NCBI RefSeq assembly: GCF_021378075.1
Contig: NZ_JAJUOS010000002.1
Coordinates: 124,001 to 188,000 of the forward strand
DNA length: 64,000 bases
Direction: 5' to 3'
DNA from: Rhodobacter flavimaris
GTDB lineage: Bacteria; Pseudomonadota; Alphaproteobacteria; Rhodobacterales; Rhodobacteraceae
The notes under the pieces are model-generated. The model was not told the DNA's origin. It saw only the letters and a program-made list of their open reading frames with translations, and did no database searches. Position numbers and translations under genes: made by a program. Positions 46,632 to 55,707 of this stretch are shown here, in pieces (position 1 is the stretch's first letter; every line of letters begins with the position of its first letter).

Positions 46632-46841
46632 CAGGAACAAGGATACGCGGCGCTGGCCTCTTCGCACTCAGCCCCCTATGCGTCGTCACCAGAGGCGCAG
46701 ACACGTCTGCTTGGGACAGACACGGGCACGGGCCTGTCCCCAAACGAAGCGGCGGCGCGGCTCAGCGCGCATGGGCCGAATACCCTGCGACGCCAAAAAC
46801 CCAAGAGCCTGACGCTCATCCTCCGCCATCAGTTCGCAAGC
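46632..46841 (+). other. Coding remnant of the P-type ATPase N-terminus, without a start codon
   Basis: Seventy codons immediately upstream of GTG 46842, in its frame, read TGTGLSPNEAAARLSAHGPN and LTLILRHQFASVIV, the standard N-terminal cation-ATPase domain. The frame is opened by TGA at 46629-46631 and has no ATG, GTG or TTG before 46842. So the true start was lost or a CTG is used. Confidence 0.7.
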
Positions 46842-49358
46842 GTGATCGTCTGGCTTTTGGCCGGAGCCGCCGCAATTTCATTCCTTTCGCGTGACGTGGC
46901 CGAGGGCATCGCGATCATCGTGGTCTTGCTGATCAACGGCATCATCGGGTTTTTTACGGAACTGCGTGCAGCGCGGTCGATGGAGAAACTGATCCAGCTT
47001 AGCCGACGTCACGCTCGGGTCCGGCGCGGCGGCAAAGAACGCATGATCGACGCCTGCGATCTTGTTCCCGGGGATATCGTCGTCTTGGAACCGGGCGATG
47101 TTGTCCCCGCAGACCTCCGCCTTGTCGAGGTTTCCAGCCTTGAGGTGGACGAATCCGTTTTGACGGGTGAGTCGCGCGCGGTCGAAAAATCCATCGAGGC
47201 GGTCGAGCCGGATGCACTGCTTGGGGATCGCTTCTGCATGGCCTATCAGGCCACGGCGATCACAAAGGGCACCGGTGAGGGGATCGTGGTCGCGACGGGC
47301 ATGGATACCGAGATCGGCCAGATCAGCGAAATGGTCCAGAGCGCGTCGGGCGAGGTCGCACCGCTTGAGCGGCGACTGGACATGCTCGGGCGCAAACTGG
47401 TCTGGTTGACCGTCATTCTGGCCCTTCTTACGATTGGCGCGGGTATATTGCGCGGCTTTGATATCGCGACGATGATCCAGATCGGCGTCGCGCTCGCCGT
47501 GGCTGCGGTGCCCGAGGGGTTGCCCGTGGTCGCCACCCTCTCGCTTGCCCGCGGCCTGTGGCGGATGAGCGCGCGAAACGCCTTGATCCGGCAGCTTTCC
47601 TCAGTCGAGACGCTCGGCGCCACAACCGTCATCCTCACCGACAAGACAGGAACGCTGACCGAGAACCGCATGACGGTCGTCGGCTATCTTCTGGACGGAC
47701 TTGATGTGACCGTTGGCGCCGAGGACGACGATACCTCTTTCAAGACCGGCGACGGAGCACCGGTGCAGCCCGATGAGAGGCTCACATGGGCGCTTCGGGT
47801 CGGTGCGCTGTGTAATACTGCTGAGGCAGGCGATGGGTCGCGCGACGAGCGCGCGGGCGATCCAATGGAGCTTGCGCTGATTGCCGCGGCCCGCAAGGCC
47901 AATATTGATCGCAGCGCCCTGCGGCAACGCTACCCCGAGCTAAAGGAGCATGCATTCGATCCTTCGCGCAAGATGATGGCGATGGTGCTTGAAGACGCCC
48001 CCGGGCAACTCATCGCCGTCAAGGGCGCTGCAGAAGAAGTGTTGGGGCTTTGCACGCGGGTTCTTGCTGCCGATGGAACTGCCATAGCGCTTGGTGATGG
48101 CGCAAGACAGGACTGGCAGCGGCGCAATGCCGAGGCCGCGCAACAAGGCCTACGCCTGTTGGCTCTCGCCATGAAACACAGAGAGGACGTTGGGGTTGAC
48201 CCTTACTGTGATCTGATCCTGATCGGGTTTGTATGCCTGCGAGATCCAATCCGCGAGGATGTGCCCAACGCCATACGGGCGAGCCGAAACGCCGGTGTGC
48301 GGGTCGTAATGGTAACCGGGGATCATGCTGACACGGCCCGCGCAGTCGCGCGCGCCGCGGGGCTTGGAGATGGCACGCTTGAGGTTATGGACGGAAGCGA
48401 GTTGCACGGGATTGAGCTTGAGGCAATGAGCGAGGCGTTGCGCGCCCGTATCCTATGTGCCGATGTCTTTGCCAGACTCGATCCGGCAACCAAGCTGACA
48501 CTGGTTTCTGTATATCAGCGGGCGGGCCATGTGGTTGCAATGACCGGCGACGGCGTGAACGACGCTCCTGCGCTTAAAAAGGCAGATATCGGCATCGCCA
48601 TGGGCCATCGCGGGACCGAGGTGGCCAAGCAAGCCGCGCAAATGATCCTGCGCGACGATGCGTTCTCGACTGTGATCGCTGCCATGCGTCAGGGACGCGT
48701 GATCTTTCAGAACATCCGGCAGTTCGTCGTCTACCTGATGTCGTGCAACGTAAGCGAGGTGCTCGTGGTTGGGCTCGCGGTGGGTGGCGGGTTACCAGTT
48801 CCACTGCTGCCCTTGCAGATCCTCTATCTCAACCTCGTGACGGATATCTTTCCAGCCTTTGCGCTTGGGTTTGGCGCGGGCAGCGACCAGGTGATGTCAC
48901 AGCCGCCCCGCGACCCCAAGGAGCCGATCGTTGCCCGCGCCCACTGGTTGCAAATTGCGGTGCTGGGTGGCTCGATCACGCTGGCCACTCTGCTTGCCTT
49001 TGGCCTGGCGCTTTATGCGCTCGACCTCGCGGCTGGCCCGTCGGTCACGGTGGCTTTCGTCACCCTTGCGTTGGCTCAGATCTGGAACGTCTTCAATGTG
49101 CGCGCCCCAAGCACCAAGGCGCTCAGCAACGCCGTGACGCGCAATCCCTATGTCTGGGGTGCGATCGTGCTGTGCCTTGGCCTTGTCGCACTGGCGCTTT
49201 GGCAGCCGGTCCTTGCGGACGTGCTTCGGCTTGATCCGCCGGGCAAGGCAGGCCTTGGCCTTGCCGTCGCGATGAGCGCGGTTCCGCTCGTGATCGGACA
49301 GTTCTGGATCCGCTGGATGCCGGGCGCAAGTCGCCGCCCCCCTCGCGCGTCGGAATAA
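46842..49358 (+). CDS. P-type cation-transporting ATPase (P2-type)
   Basis: From GTG 46842 the 838-residue frame contains all catalytic elements: the actuator LTGESRAVEK, the PEGLPVVATLSLARG membrane motif of P2 ATPases, phosphorylation site LTDKTGTLTENRM, and hinge VAMTGDGVNDAPALKKADIG. The C-terminus has six membrane segments, giving a Ca2+- or Mg2+-type pump. But this start lies inside the first membrane helix; homologous coding sequence continues 70 codons upstream without a normal initiation codon. Either the gene is crippled, or it starts at a CTG near 46707. No metal-specific residues could be settled by eye. Confidence 0.75.
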   Translation: MIVWLLAGAAAISFLSRDVAEGIAIIVVLLINGIIGFFTELRAARSMEKLIQLSRRHARVRRGGKERMIDACDLVPGDIVVLEPGDVVPADLRLVEVSSLEVDESVLTGESRAVEKSIEAVEPDALLGDRFCMAYQATAITKGTGEGIVVATGMDTEIGQISEMVQSASGEVAPLERRLDMLGRKLVWLTVILALLTIGAGILRGFDIATMIQIGVALAVAAVPEGLPVVATLSLARGLWRMSARNALIRQLSSVETLGATTVILTDKTGTLTENRMTVVGYLLDGLDVTVGAEDDDTSFKTGDGAPVQPDERLTWALRVGALCNTAEAGDGSRDERAGDPMELALIAAARKANIDRSALRQRYPELKEHAFDPSRKMMAMVLEDAPGQLIAVKGAAEEVLGLCTRVLAADGTAIALGDGARQDWQRRNAEAAQQGLRLLALAMKHREDVGVDPYCDLILIGFVCLRDPIREDVPNAIRASRNAGVRVVMVTGDHADTARAVARAAGLGDGTLEVMDGSELHGIELEAMSEALRARILCADVFARLDPATKLTLVSVYQRAGHVVAMTGDGVNDAPALKKADIGIAMGHRGTEVAKQAAQMILRDDAFSTVIAAMRQGRVIFQNIRQFVVYLMSCNVSEVLVVGLAVGGGLPVPLLPLQILYLNLVTDIFPAFALGFGAGSDQVMSQPPRDPKEPIVARAHWLQIAVLGGSITLATLLAFGLALYALDLAAGPSVTVAFVTLALAQIWNVFNVRAPSTKALSNAVTRNPYVWGAIVLCLGLVALALWQPVLADVLRLDPPGKAGLGLAVAMSAVPLVIGQFWIRWMPGASRRPPRASE

Positions 49359-49404
49359 GCCGAAGGTTAGGAGCCTGCATTGCCACTTGCCCTCAGGCTT
49401 GGTT

Positions 49405-51195
49405 TCAGGACCAGATCAAGGGCACAAGGATGAGCAACAAGACCACGCACAATATCGTCAGCGGGATTCCCGCCTTGATGTAATCGCGAAAACGATAGCG
49501 CCCCGCGTCATAGACCAGCAGACACGCAGGTTCGAGCGGCGAGATGAACGAGAGCGACGCAGACAGGGTGACGAGAATGGCAAGCATTCTGGGGTCGAGA
49601 TCAAGCCCCTCCGCTGCTGCAACGGCGACCGGGATCACCGTCAGCGCGGCCGCGGCATTCGACATCGGCTGCGTCAGCAGGATTGTAATGAGGCTGAACC
49701 CCGCCATCGAGGCGACTGGTCCCAAAGGCGCTCCAACCGCCACGATGTAATCCGCGAGAAAATCTGCGGCGCCGCTTCCTTCCATAGCGGTTCCAAAGCT
49801 CGACATGGCGGCTATCAGCACAAGCAGGCGCCACTCGATGAAACGATAGGCCTGGCTCATGCTTATGACCCCGGCAATTACGACAACCAACACCGCGGAA
49901 AGGAAGGCAATCGACAGTGGGACCAACCCCAATGCGCCAAGCGCGACCGCAGCCACCATGGCGACAAGCGTCGTGATCCCGTCGCGCTGCGTCAGGGCAA
50001 CCTTTTCCACCTCGCTCAGGGCGCGCAGATCGGGGTCTCCGTGTAGCGCGGCCAGATCATCCTCAGTCGCCTGTAACAGCAGCAAATCTCCCGCCCGCAG
50101 GCGAAGGTTCTCGATCCGCACCGGCAAGTTTCTGTCACGCTGATAGATTGCCAGGACGATGCTGCGGTACCGGTCAAAGAAACCGATCTGCTTCAACGAC
50201 CGCCCCACCAGACCAGATTGCGGGGTCACGACTGCCTCGAATGTAACTGGCGCCACCGTCTCGCCGTGGCGATCCGAGAAGTGGATGTCTGGCTCAAGCG
50301 CGAAATCTTTCGATTTCCAGAGTTTCAGGAACCCGTCCTTAGACGCGCGAACGATCAGTTCGTCCCCCGCTCTCAGCTTTCTGGAGGCATGCGGCCCGAG
50401 GCGCTCAGAACCGCGCAAGATCGCCAGCAACTCTGCGTCGAGCGCTTCAAAATCGACTTCGTGCAGTGACTTGTCGATAGCCGCCGACCCGTCGGGCAGA
50501 CAAAGCGTGGTAAAAAAATGCCGTGTGTCCTGCACAGATCGCGTCTCGACCGCGCGATGCTCGGGGAACAGGTAGCGCCCCGGCCCCACGACCCAAAGAA
50601 GACCGGCCAGAGCGATCACCCCACCGACGCCTGCAAACTCGAAAATCGAAAATGGCTCCAGCCCGAGGCGGGCGATCAGACCGCTACTGGCAAGGTTCGC
50701 CGAGGTGCCGATCAGAGTGCACGCACCGCCCAGCATCGAGGCATAGGCCAGCGGCATCAAAATGCGACTCGGGCTCACCCTTGCCTGACGCGCGGTCTCG
50801 ACAGCCGCCGGCATCAGAATTGCGGTGGTGTTGGTATTGCTCAGGAAGGCGGAGCTTCCAGCACAAACGCCGAGAATTGTCAGAATCGAGAGCTGTTGAT
50901 TTTGCCCAGCGACACGATGCGCGAGTTGCCCCAACCCATCCATTACCCCAGCCTTCACCACCGCGCCCGCCAGAACCATGATCGAGGCCAACACGATGAT
51001 GACCTCATCGCCAAAACCTCCGATTGCCTCTGCAGGGTTCAGGATGCCGGTGCCCACCAACGCGACGATCAATAGCAGTGCAATAACATCGACCGAGAGC
51101 CACTCGGTGATGAACAGAACCATCACCACCAACAGGAGGCCCAGCACGATTGCGATCTCTAGGGTCATGTAAAGCCCGTGCTCAGTTTCACTCAT
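49405..51195 (-). CDS. SLC13/DASS-type permease with RCK_C regulatory domains
   Basis: The 596-residue inner-membrane protein has hydrophobic halves (about 10-215 and 405-596) flanking a soluble centre (about 220-395) made of two RCK_C (TrkA-C) domains, e.g. LRAGDELIVRASKDGF and LRAGDLLLLQATEDDL. SNTNTTAILMPAA and TQPMSNAAAALTV are the twin Ser-Asn-Thr-type substrate/Na+ motifs of the SLC13 group. It may transport sulfate or a carboxylate. It converges with the P-type ATPase gene with a 46-bp gap. The start at 51195 is kept; ATG 51168 is an alternative. Confidence 0.88.
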   Translation of the reverse strand: MSETEHGLYMTLEIAIVLGLLLVVMVLFITEWLSVDVIALLLIVALVGTGILNPAEAIGGFGDEVIIVLASIMVLAGAVVKAGVMDGLGQLAHRVAGQNQQLSILTILGVCAGSSAFLSNTNTTAILMPAAVETARQARVSPSRILMPLAYASMLGGACTLIGTSANLASSGLIARLGLEPFSIFEFAGVGGVIALAGLLWVVGPGRYLFPEHRAVETRSVQDTRHFFTTLCLPDGSAAIDKSLHEVDFEALDAELLAILRGSERLGPHASRKLRAGDELIVRASKDGFLKLWKSKDFALEPDIHFSDRHGETVAPVTFEAVVTPQSGLVGRSLKQIGFFDRYRSIVLAIYQRDRNLPVRIENLRLRAGDLLLLQATEDDLAALHGDPDLRALSEVEKVALTQRDGITTLVAMVAAVALGALGLVPLSIAFLSAVLVVVIAGVISMSQAYRFIEWRLLVLIAAMSSFGTAMEGSGAADFLADYIVAVGAPLGPVASMAGFSLITILLTQPMSNAAAALTVIPVAVAAAEGLDLDPRMLAILVTLSASLSFISPLEPACLLVYDAGRYRFRDYIKAGIPLTILCVVLLLILVPLIWS

Positions 51196-51410
51196 TCACA
51201 TTATGCCCGAAAGCTGTCATCCGTCGCGGTTCTTCGTCGTCCTTGCGAAGAAAATCCGGGCTAAATATCCGCCCGGTTCCGGAGTTTCCGTTCGACTGCC
51301 GGGTCACACGGGCGATCTTCACGGCTCTCCCCCCAATGATCTAACCCACTGAAAACGTAGCTTCAAACCAACTCGAACTCGTCTCTTCCAGGCGAGTATT
51401 TCTGTGCCTT

Positions 51411-52005
51411 TTACCGTGCAGAAACCGCGTCGCTGTTCGTGCCGAGCGGCGCGGTCAGCTTGAAAAGGGATTGCTGGAGAACCTGTCTTCCTTGGCGAAG
51501 TGGTTCAAAACCGAAGCGTGGATGGCAGAGAATTTCTGAGGACTTCGCGTACGACGCAGGCGGGGAATGGGTCGCTCTCTTTGCCGGAACGCGAGGTGCG
51601 AACTCTCGACCCGATTGTCTAGCCAGCGCCACGTCTTCTGCGGCTTCGGAATGCCGAGCGCTTGCATGGCGGCATCGTAAGAACGAAACGTGTCGGTCAC
51701 CAACAGTCCCGCGCAGCCATCTCTCTGAATGGTGAGCTTTAGGAATTCCAGCGCGGCCTTCTTGTTCTGCAGGTTGGTGAGGAGGCTTTCCCGCACCTCG
51801 CGTTCTTGATCAACGGCTCGTCAAAGATAGTGGCGCCCCCCGATGATCTTGACGAACATCTAATCGAACTACCACCTTCAGTGGCGCGACTTCATCCGCT
51901 CGATGCGGTGCTTCCGGATCTCGGAGGTAAACATCGGACCGAAACGATGGCGTCAGAACCGCGCCGCTTCGTGGCTGATGTCAATGCCATATCGGCGCCT
52001 CTGTC
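51411..52005 (-). mobile_element. IS6-family transposase remnant 3
   Basis: Read on the minus strand: RYGIDISHEAARF, stop, RHRFGPMFTSEIRKHRIERM, then VKIIGGRHYL, then VRESLLTNLQNKKAALEFLK and TWRWLDNRVESSHLAFRQRE, ending near 51411 in a shifted frame. It covers most of an IS6 DDE transposase but has several stops and at least two frameshifts. It ends 15 bases from the GMC gene's stop. The rest of 51196-51410 shows nothing. Confidence 0.82.
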
Positions 52006-52019
52006 TCCTGCGGGGCCAT

Positions 52020-53666
52020 TCACTGTGTGTGAATTGCGTCGGCCGTGCGCAGCGCGAGGCTCATGATCGTCAGGCTTGGCGACTCCCCGTCGCCCGAACC
52101 GGGAAAGACGCTCGCATCCGCGATCCAGAGATTGGGGTGATCGTGTGTGCGCCCGAACGCGTTCACAACCGAATGTTTAGGGTCCTCGCCCATTCGCGCC
52201 GTCCCAAAGACATGGGTTGCAGAGAACTCGCTGGCGCTTCCGCTTTCCGAAACGATTTCGGCGCCGGCCTCGCGCAGAACGGCGCGGGCAGCATTTGCCA
52301 TGTGGCGCAGTCGCTGCAGGCTTGCCGGGGTAAGGACCGAGCTGATCCGGGGCAGCGCCAACCCATGGACATCGCGCAACTCAGGGTCGAGCGTGACGCG
52401 CGAGCGTTCGTCGGGCACCACCCGGCCGATACCGCCCACGGCCAGCGCCTGCCCAAAGCCTGCGCGCATCGCCTGTTTGAACCCAGAACCAAACCCGGCA
52501 ATTAGGCGCGTCCCATAACCTATCGGCCCGTTCAGCCCCGTTTCCAGCGTCGTATGATTCAGCCGGAATCCGGCCTCAATCCCCGGCCCCCACCAGATCG
52601 CATCAGCCGGCAGCCCCATGTGACTGTTGCGCATGTCGGAAACGAGGCCAGCACTGACCCAGTTCAGGGTCTCCATGAAGTTCCTACCGACCTGGCCAGA
52701 GGCATTTGCCAACCCGTCCGGATGTTCGGGATCTGCCGAAAGCAGTAAAAGCCGCGGGGTCTGTATCGCCCCGCCAGCAAGCACGACGACTGGGGTCTCA
52801 ACCAAGTGCGTCTGACCCGCATGGTGCAGTTCCAGTTGCACGATGCGGCCGTTTGGTCCCGTTATGAGGCGGATGACCGTGGCTTCGGAGAGCAGCTGTA
52901 AATTGCCGGTGCCAAGCGCCTGCCGCAGAAAGGTCACATCGGTCGACCCCTTATCGCCCAGTGGACAGCCACGCGAGCATTGGCCGCAGTAATTGCAGGC
53001 CGTGCGATCGTCATAGGCGGCTGACAGCGCCGCGCGCGGGTTAACCCCCCAGCCTTGCCCGATGCGCTTACCCGCGGCGATCAGGGCCTGTGCGCCGGGG
53101 CTGAGCGGATGCGCGGGCAATGGATATGGTGCACTGCGCCAGCGCGCCCCATCGCCATCATCTCCGGCGACACCCAGCACCTTCTCGACAAGCGTATAAT
53201 AGGGTTCAAGCGCCGCGTAACCGACAGGCCAATCCACGCCCTCGCCAGTTTTGGAAAACGTGTTGAAGGCGTCCGGATGCAGGCGATGTGACTCACCCAC
53301 GTAGTGCAGCGTGCTGCCGCCCACCCCCATCACATGGCTGTAACCCGAAACCGAGGCCGGGCGGGGCTGTCCGCTTGGGGCGCGCCACGGATAGCCGCCG
53401 CGCGACCAAGCGCGCAGATCTTCATTCTCGGCTTCAAACAGGCCCAGGTCGCCATAGCTCACTTGGCCTTGGCTGCCGGGCTTAGCCGGAAAACCCCTCC
53501 GCTCCCAGCCAGTCTTGTCGAGCGGGTAATCCGTTACGGGGTCAAAACCCGGCCCCGCCTCGAGCATCAGGACCTTGAGTCCATGCTGACACAGTCTCCA
53601 CGCGGCAGCCGCGCCACCTGCGCCGGATCCTATGACGACAACATCATGCCTCTGCCCTAGCTCCAT
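52020..53666 (-). CDS. GMC-family dehydrogenase, large FAD subunit
   Basis: The 548-residue flavoprotein has the N-terminal FAD fold (VVVIGSGAGGAAAAWRL), GVGGSTLHYVGESHR, and the C-terminal GMC active-site region (SATHVFGTARMGEDPKHS; LWIADASVFPGSGDGE). A Cys-rich stretch, CNYCGQCSRGCP, occurs in gluconate- and glucose-dehydrogenase-type large subunits, where nearby cysteines can hold an Fe-S cluster. Its ATG lies inside the end of the small-subunit gene (10-base overlap). It probably oxidises a sugar, sugar acid or alcohol at the membrane or periplasm. The substrate is unknown. Confidence 0.88.
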   Translation of the reverse strand: MELGQRHDVVVIGSGAGGAAAAWRLCQHGLKVLMLEAGPGFDPVTDYPLDKTGWERRGFPAKPGSQGQVSYGDLGLFEAENEDLRAWSRGGYPWRAPSGQPRPASVSGYSHVMGVGGSTLHYVGESHRLHPDAFNTFSKTGEGVDWPVGYAALEPYYTLVEKVLGVAGDDGDGARWRSAPYPLPAHPLSPGAQALIAAGKRIGQGWGVNPRAALSAAYDDRTACNYCGQCSRGCPLGDKGSTDVTFLRQALGTGNLQLLSEATVIRLITGPNGRIVQLELHHAGQTHLVETPVVVLAGGAIQTPRLLLLSADPEHPDGLANASGQVGRNFMETLNWVSAGLVSDMRNSHMGLPADAIWWGPGIEAGFRLNHTTLETGLNGPIGYGTRLIAGFGSGFKQAMRAGFGQALAVGGIGRVVPDERSRVTLDPELRDVHGLALPRISSVLTPASLQRLRHMANAARAVLREAGAEIVSESGSASEFSATHVFGTARMGEDPKHSVVNAFGRTHDHPNLWIADASVFPGSGDGESPSLTIMSLALRTADAIHTQ

Positions 53667-54163
53667 GGTGGAGGATATCCGGCGGGCTGGGGCGCCGGGG
53701 ACAGAGGATAACCTGCAATCGCCTCGGGTCGCGCGTAATAGAACTCGATCGCGACCGAGCGCAGGATGTGGAAGAAGCGCCCTGGGATCTGATTGTAGTC
53801 TGCCTGCTCCATGGCCGACAGAATCGCAATGCGTTGCTGCGCCGGCAGTTCACCAAAAGGTCGATCCGAAAGCGAATCCATCCAACCCAGCGCAGCCACA
53901 AAAAGCCGCAACATCAACTGGTTCTGGGCGACGAAATCCATCACGTCTTGGTCAACCCTTAGCGCAGTTGCCGAGGGCGAGAATTCATCTGCCGGCAAGA
54001 GTGTGTCGAGCACGGAACCAAGCGATCCAAGGGACTGTACTTGCCCCTCTTGGGCCAGTACCGGAACAGCAAAGCCCGCGAGGCTGGCAGAGAGGGCCTG
54101 AAACAGCAGGCTCCGCCTACTAAGGCGGGGCGCGGCTGCTTCCAGCCAATCCGAATCCGGCAT
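53657..54163 (-). CDS. Gluconate 2-dehydrogenase subunit 3-like protein (Tat-exported)
   Basis: The 168-residue protein has a twin-arginine-like leader (LSRRSLLFQALSASLAGFAV, cut near VLAQ), then a domain of the gluconate 2-dehydrogenase subunit 3 family (DTLLPADEFSPSATALRV, FVAALGWMDSLS, DYNQIPGRFFHILRS). In such complexes subunit 3 carries the co-folded FAD subunit out through Tat. ATG 54163 fits the leader best; a start at 54187 is possible. The usual cytochrome c subunit is not encoded here. Confidence 0.85.
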   Translation of the reverse strand: MPDSDWLEAAAPRLSRRSLLFQALSASLAGFAVPVLAQEGQVQSLGSLGSVLDTLLPADEFSPSATALRVDQDVMDFVAQNQLMLRLFVAALGWMDSLSDRPFGELPAQQRIAILSAMEQADYNQIPGRFFHILRSVAIEFYYARPEAIAGYPLSPAPQPAGYPPPWS

Positions 54164-54196
54164 GCTCTGACCCCAACAATCTGGCACCCGGCGTAT

Positions 54197-54586
54197 TTAG
54201 GTGTCCGGTTCCGGGTTGTAGGTCGTTGTGTCAGGTTTCTTGGTCCCACCCAAACCGATTTGAGGCGCGCTCTTGCAGAAATCCCATCCGGCCGTCAGCG
54301 TGGCATCGTCGAAGTTGTAGGCCGCCCCCACATCACAGCCGATTGTGCCGTCGAAATTATACGTCACACCCGCGGCAAGGGCGCCGGCATCGCGTTTGTT
54401 GGTCGATAGCACTTTGAGGCCGATGCCCGCACCCTGTGCCGGAGAAGATCCCCCGAAGGTCCAAGTCAGCCCGAGAAACACCGAAGGGTCATTGTTCGTC
54501 ATCGTGGTCGGCGTCGGCGGCGACATCTCACCTGCCGACGCGGTCGTCCCGGCGACGATCAGCGCGGTTGCCAGAAATTTCTTCAT
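54197..54586 (-). CDS. Small exported protein, possible outer-membrane strand-rich fold
   Basis: The 129-residue product has a clean Sec signal peptide (MKKFLATALIVAGTTASAGE) and alternating Gly/aromatic strands (SVFLGLTWTFGG, GVTYNFDGTIGCDVGAAYNF) that suggest a small beta structure, with two Cys. GAGGAGG precedes ATG 54586. I do not recognise a named family. It lies 33 bases upstream of the subunit-3 gene on the same strand, perhaps in the same transcript. Confidence 0.68.
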   Translation of the reverse strand: MKKFLATALIVAGTTASAGEMSPPTPTTMTNNDPSVFLGLTWTFGGSSPAQGAGIGLKVLSTNKRDAGALAAGVTYNFDGTIGCDVGAAYNFDDATLTAGWDFCKSAPQIGLGGTKKPDTTTYNPEPDT

Positions 54587-54805
54587 CTTATCCTCCTCTC
54601 AAAAACCATGCTGCGAGATCCATTTAGCCGACATTGACCACGTGGCATGTTGTTTAGCGGAATGTTTGCCTGAAGAGGTTGCGGGATCAAGCGTTTTCCA
54701 CTCTGGGAATCGCTTGGCTTGGCACAGTCACACGGTTTCCGGTTGCGGGAGGGGGCTGCAAGGCGAATTCAAACCAGTCTGCACTTGGACAGTGACGCTG
54801 TTCCT

Positions 54806-55510
54806 CACGCGACACAGAGATCGCGCCACTTGGCCAGAGTGGCGGTGCGGTCGGCATTAAAGAGAGGTCTACTTGAGAGGCCGCTGTCATGGTTGAAGAG
54901 GTTCAAGACGCAGGCATGAACGGCGGAAATTTCTGGAGCGTTCTCATCCACCGAAAGCATAGCATCACTCGCTCTCACCTTCGGAATTGCAAGGGTGAAT
55001 TCTCCTTGCGATTACCCATCCACCGACCGGTCTGCTGATGGCCACGGATACCGAGTTCACAAAGAGGCGCGCCATAAGGGCGAATACGGTCGGTCGCCAG
55101 CAAACCGACTACCCCCTGTCACTTCAAAGATTTCTTCAGGAACTTTAACGCAGCTTTCTTATCGCGTCTCCTCGTTACGAAGCTCTCGAGTACTTCGCCT
55201 TCATAATCGACGGCGCCACAGGTAGTCGGGCTCGCCACTAATTTTCACGAACATCTCATCGAGCTGCCATCGCCAGTGGCTCGACCTCAGCCCCTCGACG
55301 CGCCGCTTCCTGATCTCCGAGGCGAACATCGGCCCGAACCGAAGCCACCAAAATCGGACCGTCTCATGGCAGATGTCGATACTATGCTCATATTGCAGGC
55401 CCTCGACAGAGCGCAGAACAAGGGGAACGCGGATATACATTATCATGGCCCGTTGGATGACTTCATGGCGTGCTTCGAAATAGCGGAAGGGAGAGCCTTT
55501 CGTCATCTCA
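54806..55510 (-). mobile_element. IS6-family transposase remnant 4, near full length
   Basis: This is the most complete copy: FRYFEARHEVIQRAMIMYIR, HETVRFWWLRFGPMFASEIR and WRWQLDEMFVKISGEPDYLW at 55200-55500, followed in shifted frames by KKAALKFLKK, a GRWMGNRKENSPLQFRR block and ATLAKWRDLC before a stop at 54806. Several stops and frameshifts interrupt it. DNA on both sides (54587-54805 and 55511-55656) has no gene. Confidence 0.85.
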
Positions 55511-55656
55511 CGAGGCGGCGAAACCGCCCTGCCCTCATCAGACCGAGTTCCATTTACGCGCCCGGCTCACCCGATACCGGGGCGTAACGAATGGGCACGG
55601 CGACGCCTCTGGGCAGGGGCCTTGAGGGGCACTCGGCCAAACAGACACCAACAAGA

Positions 55657-55690
55657 CAAAACGGCCCGCGCACAGCGCGGGCCGTTCTTT
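55657..55690 (-). terminator. Intrinsic terminator downstream of acnB
   Basis: ACGGCCCGCGC at 55661-55671 pairs perfectly with GCGCGGGCCGT at 55675-55685 around a 3-base loop, and on the minus strand a T-rich run (TTTTGTCTTGT) follows. It lies 18 bases after the acnB stop. The plus strand also has TTCTTTTC after it, so it may work both ways. Confidence 0.9.
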
Positions 55691-55707
55691 TCGTTTATCG
55701 CAGGTCC

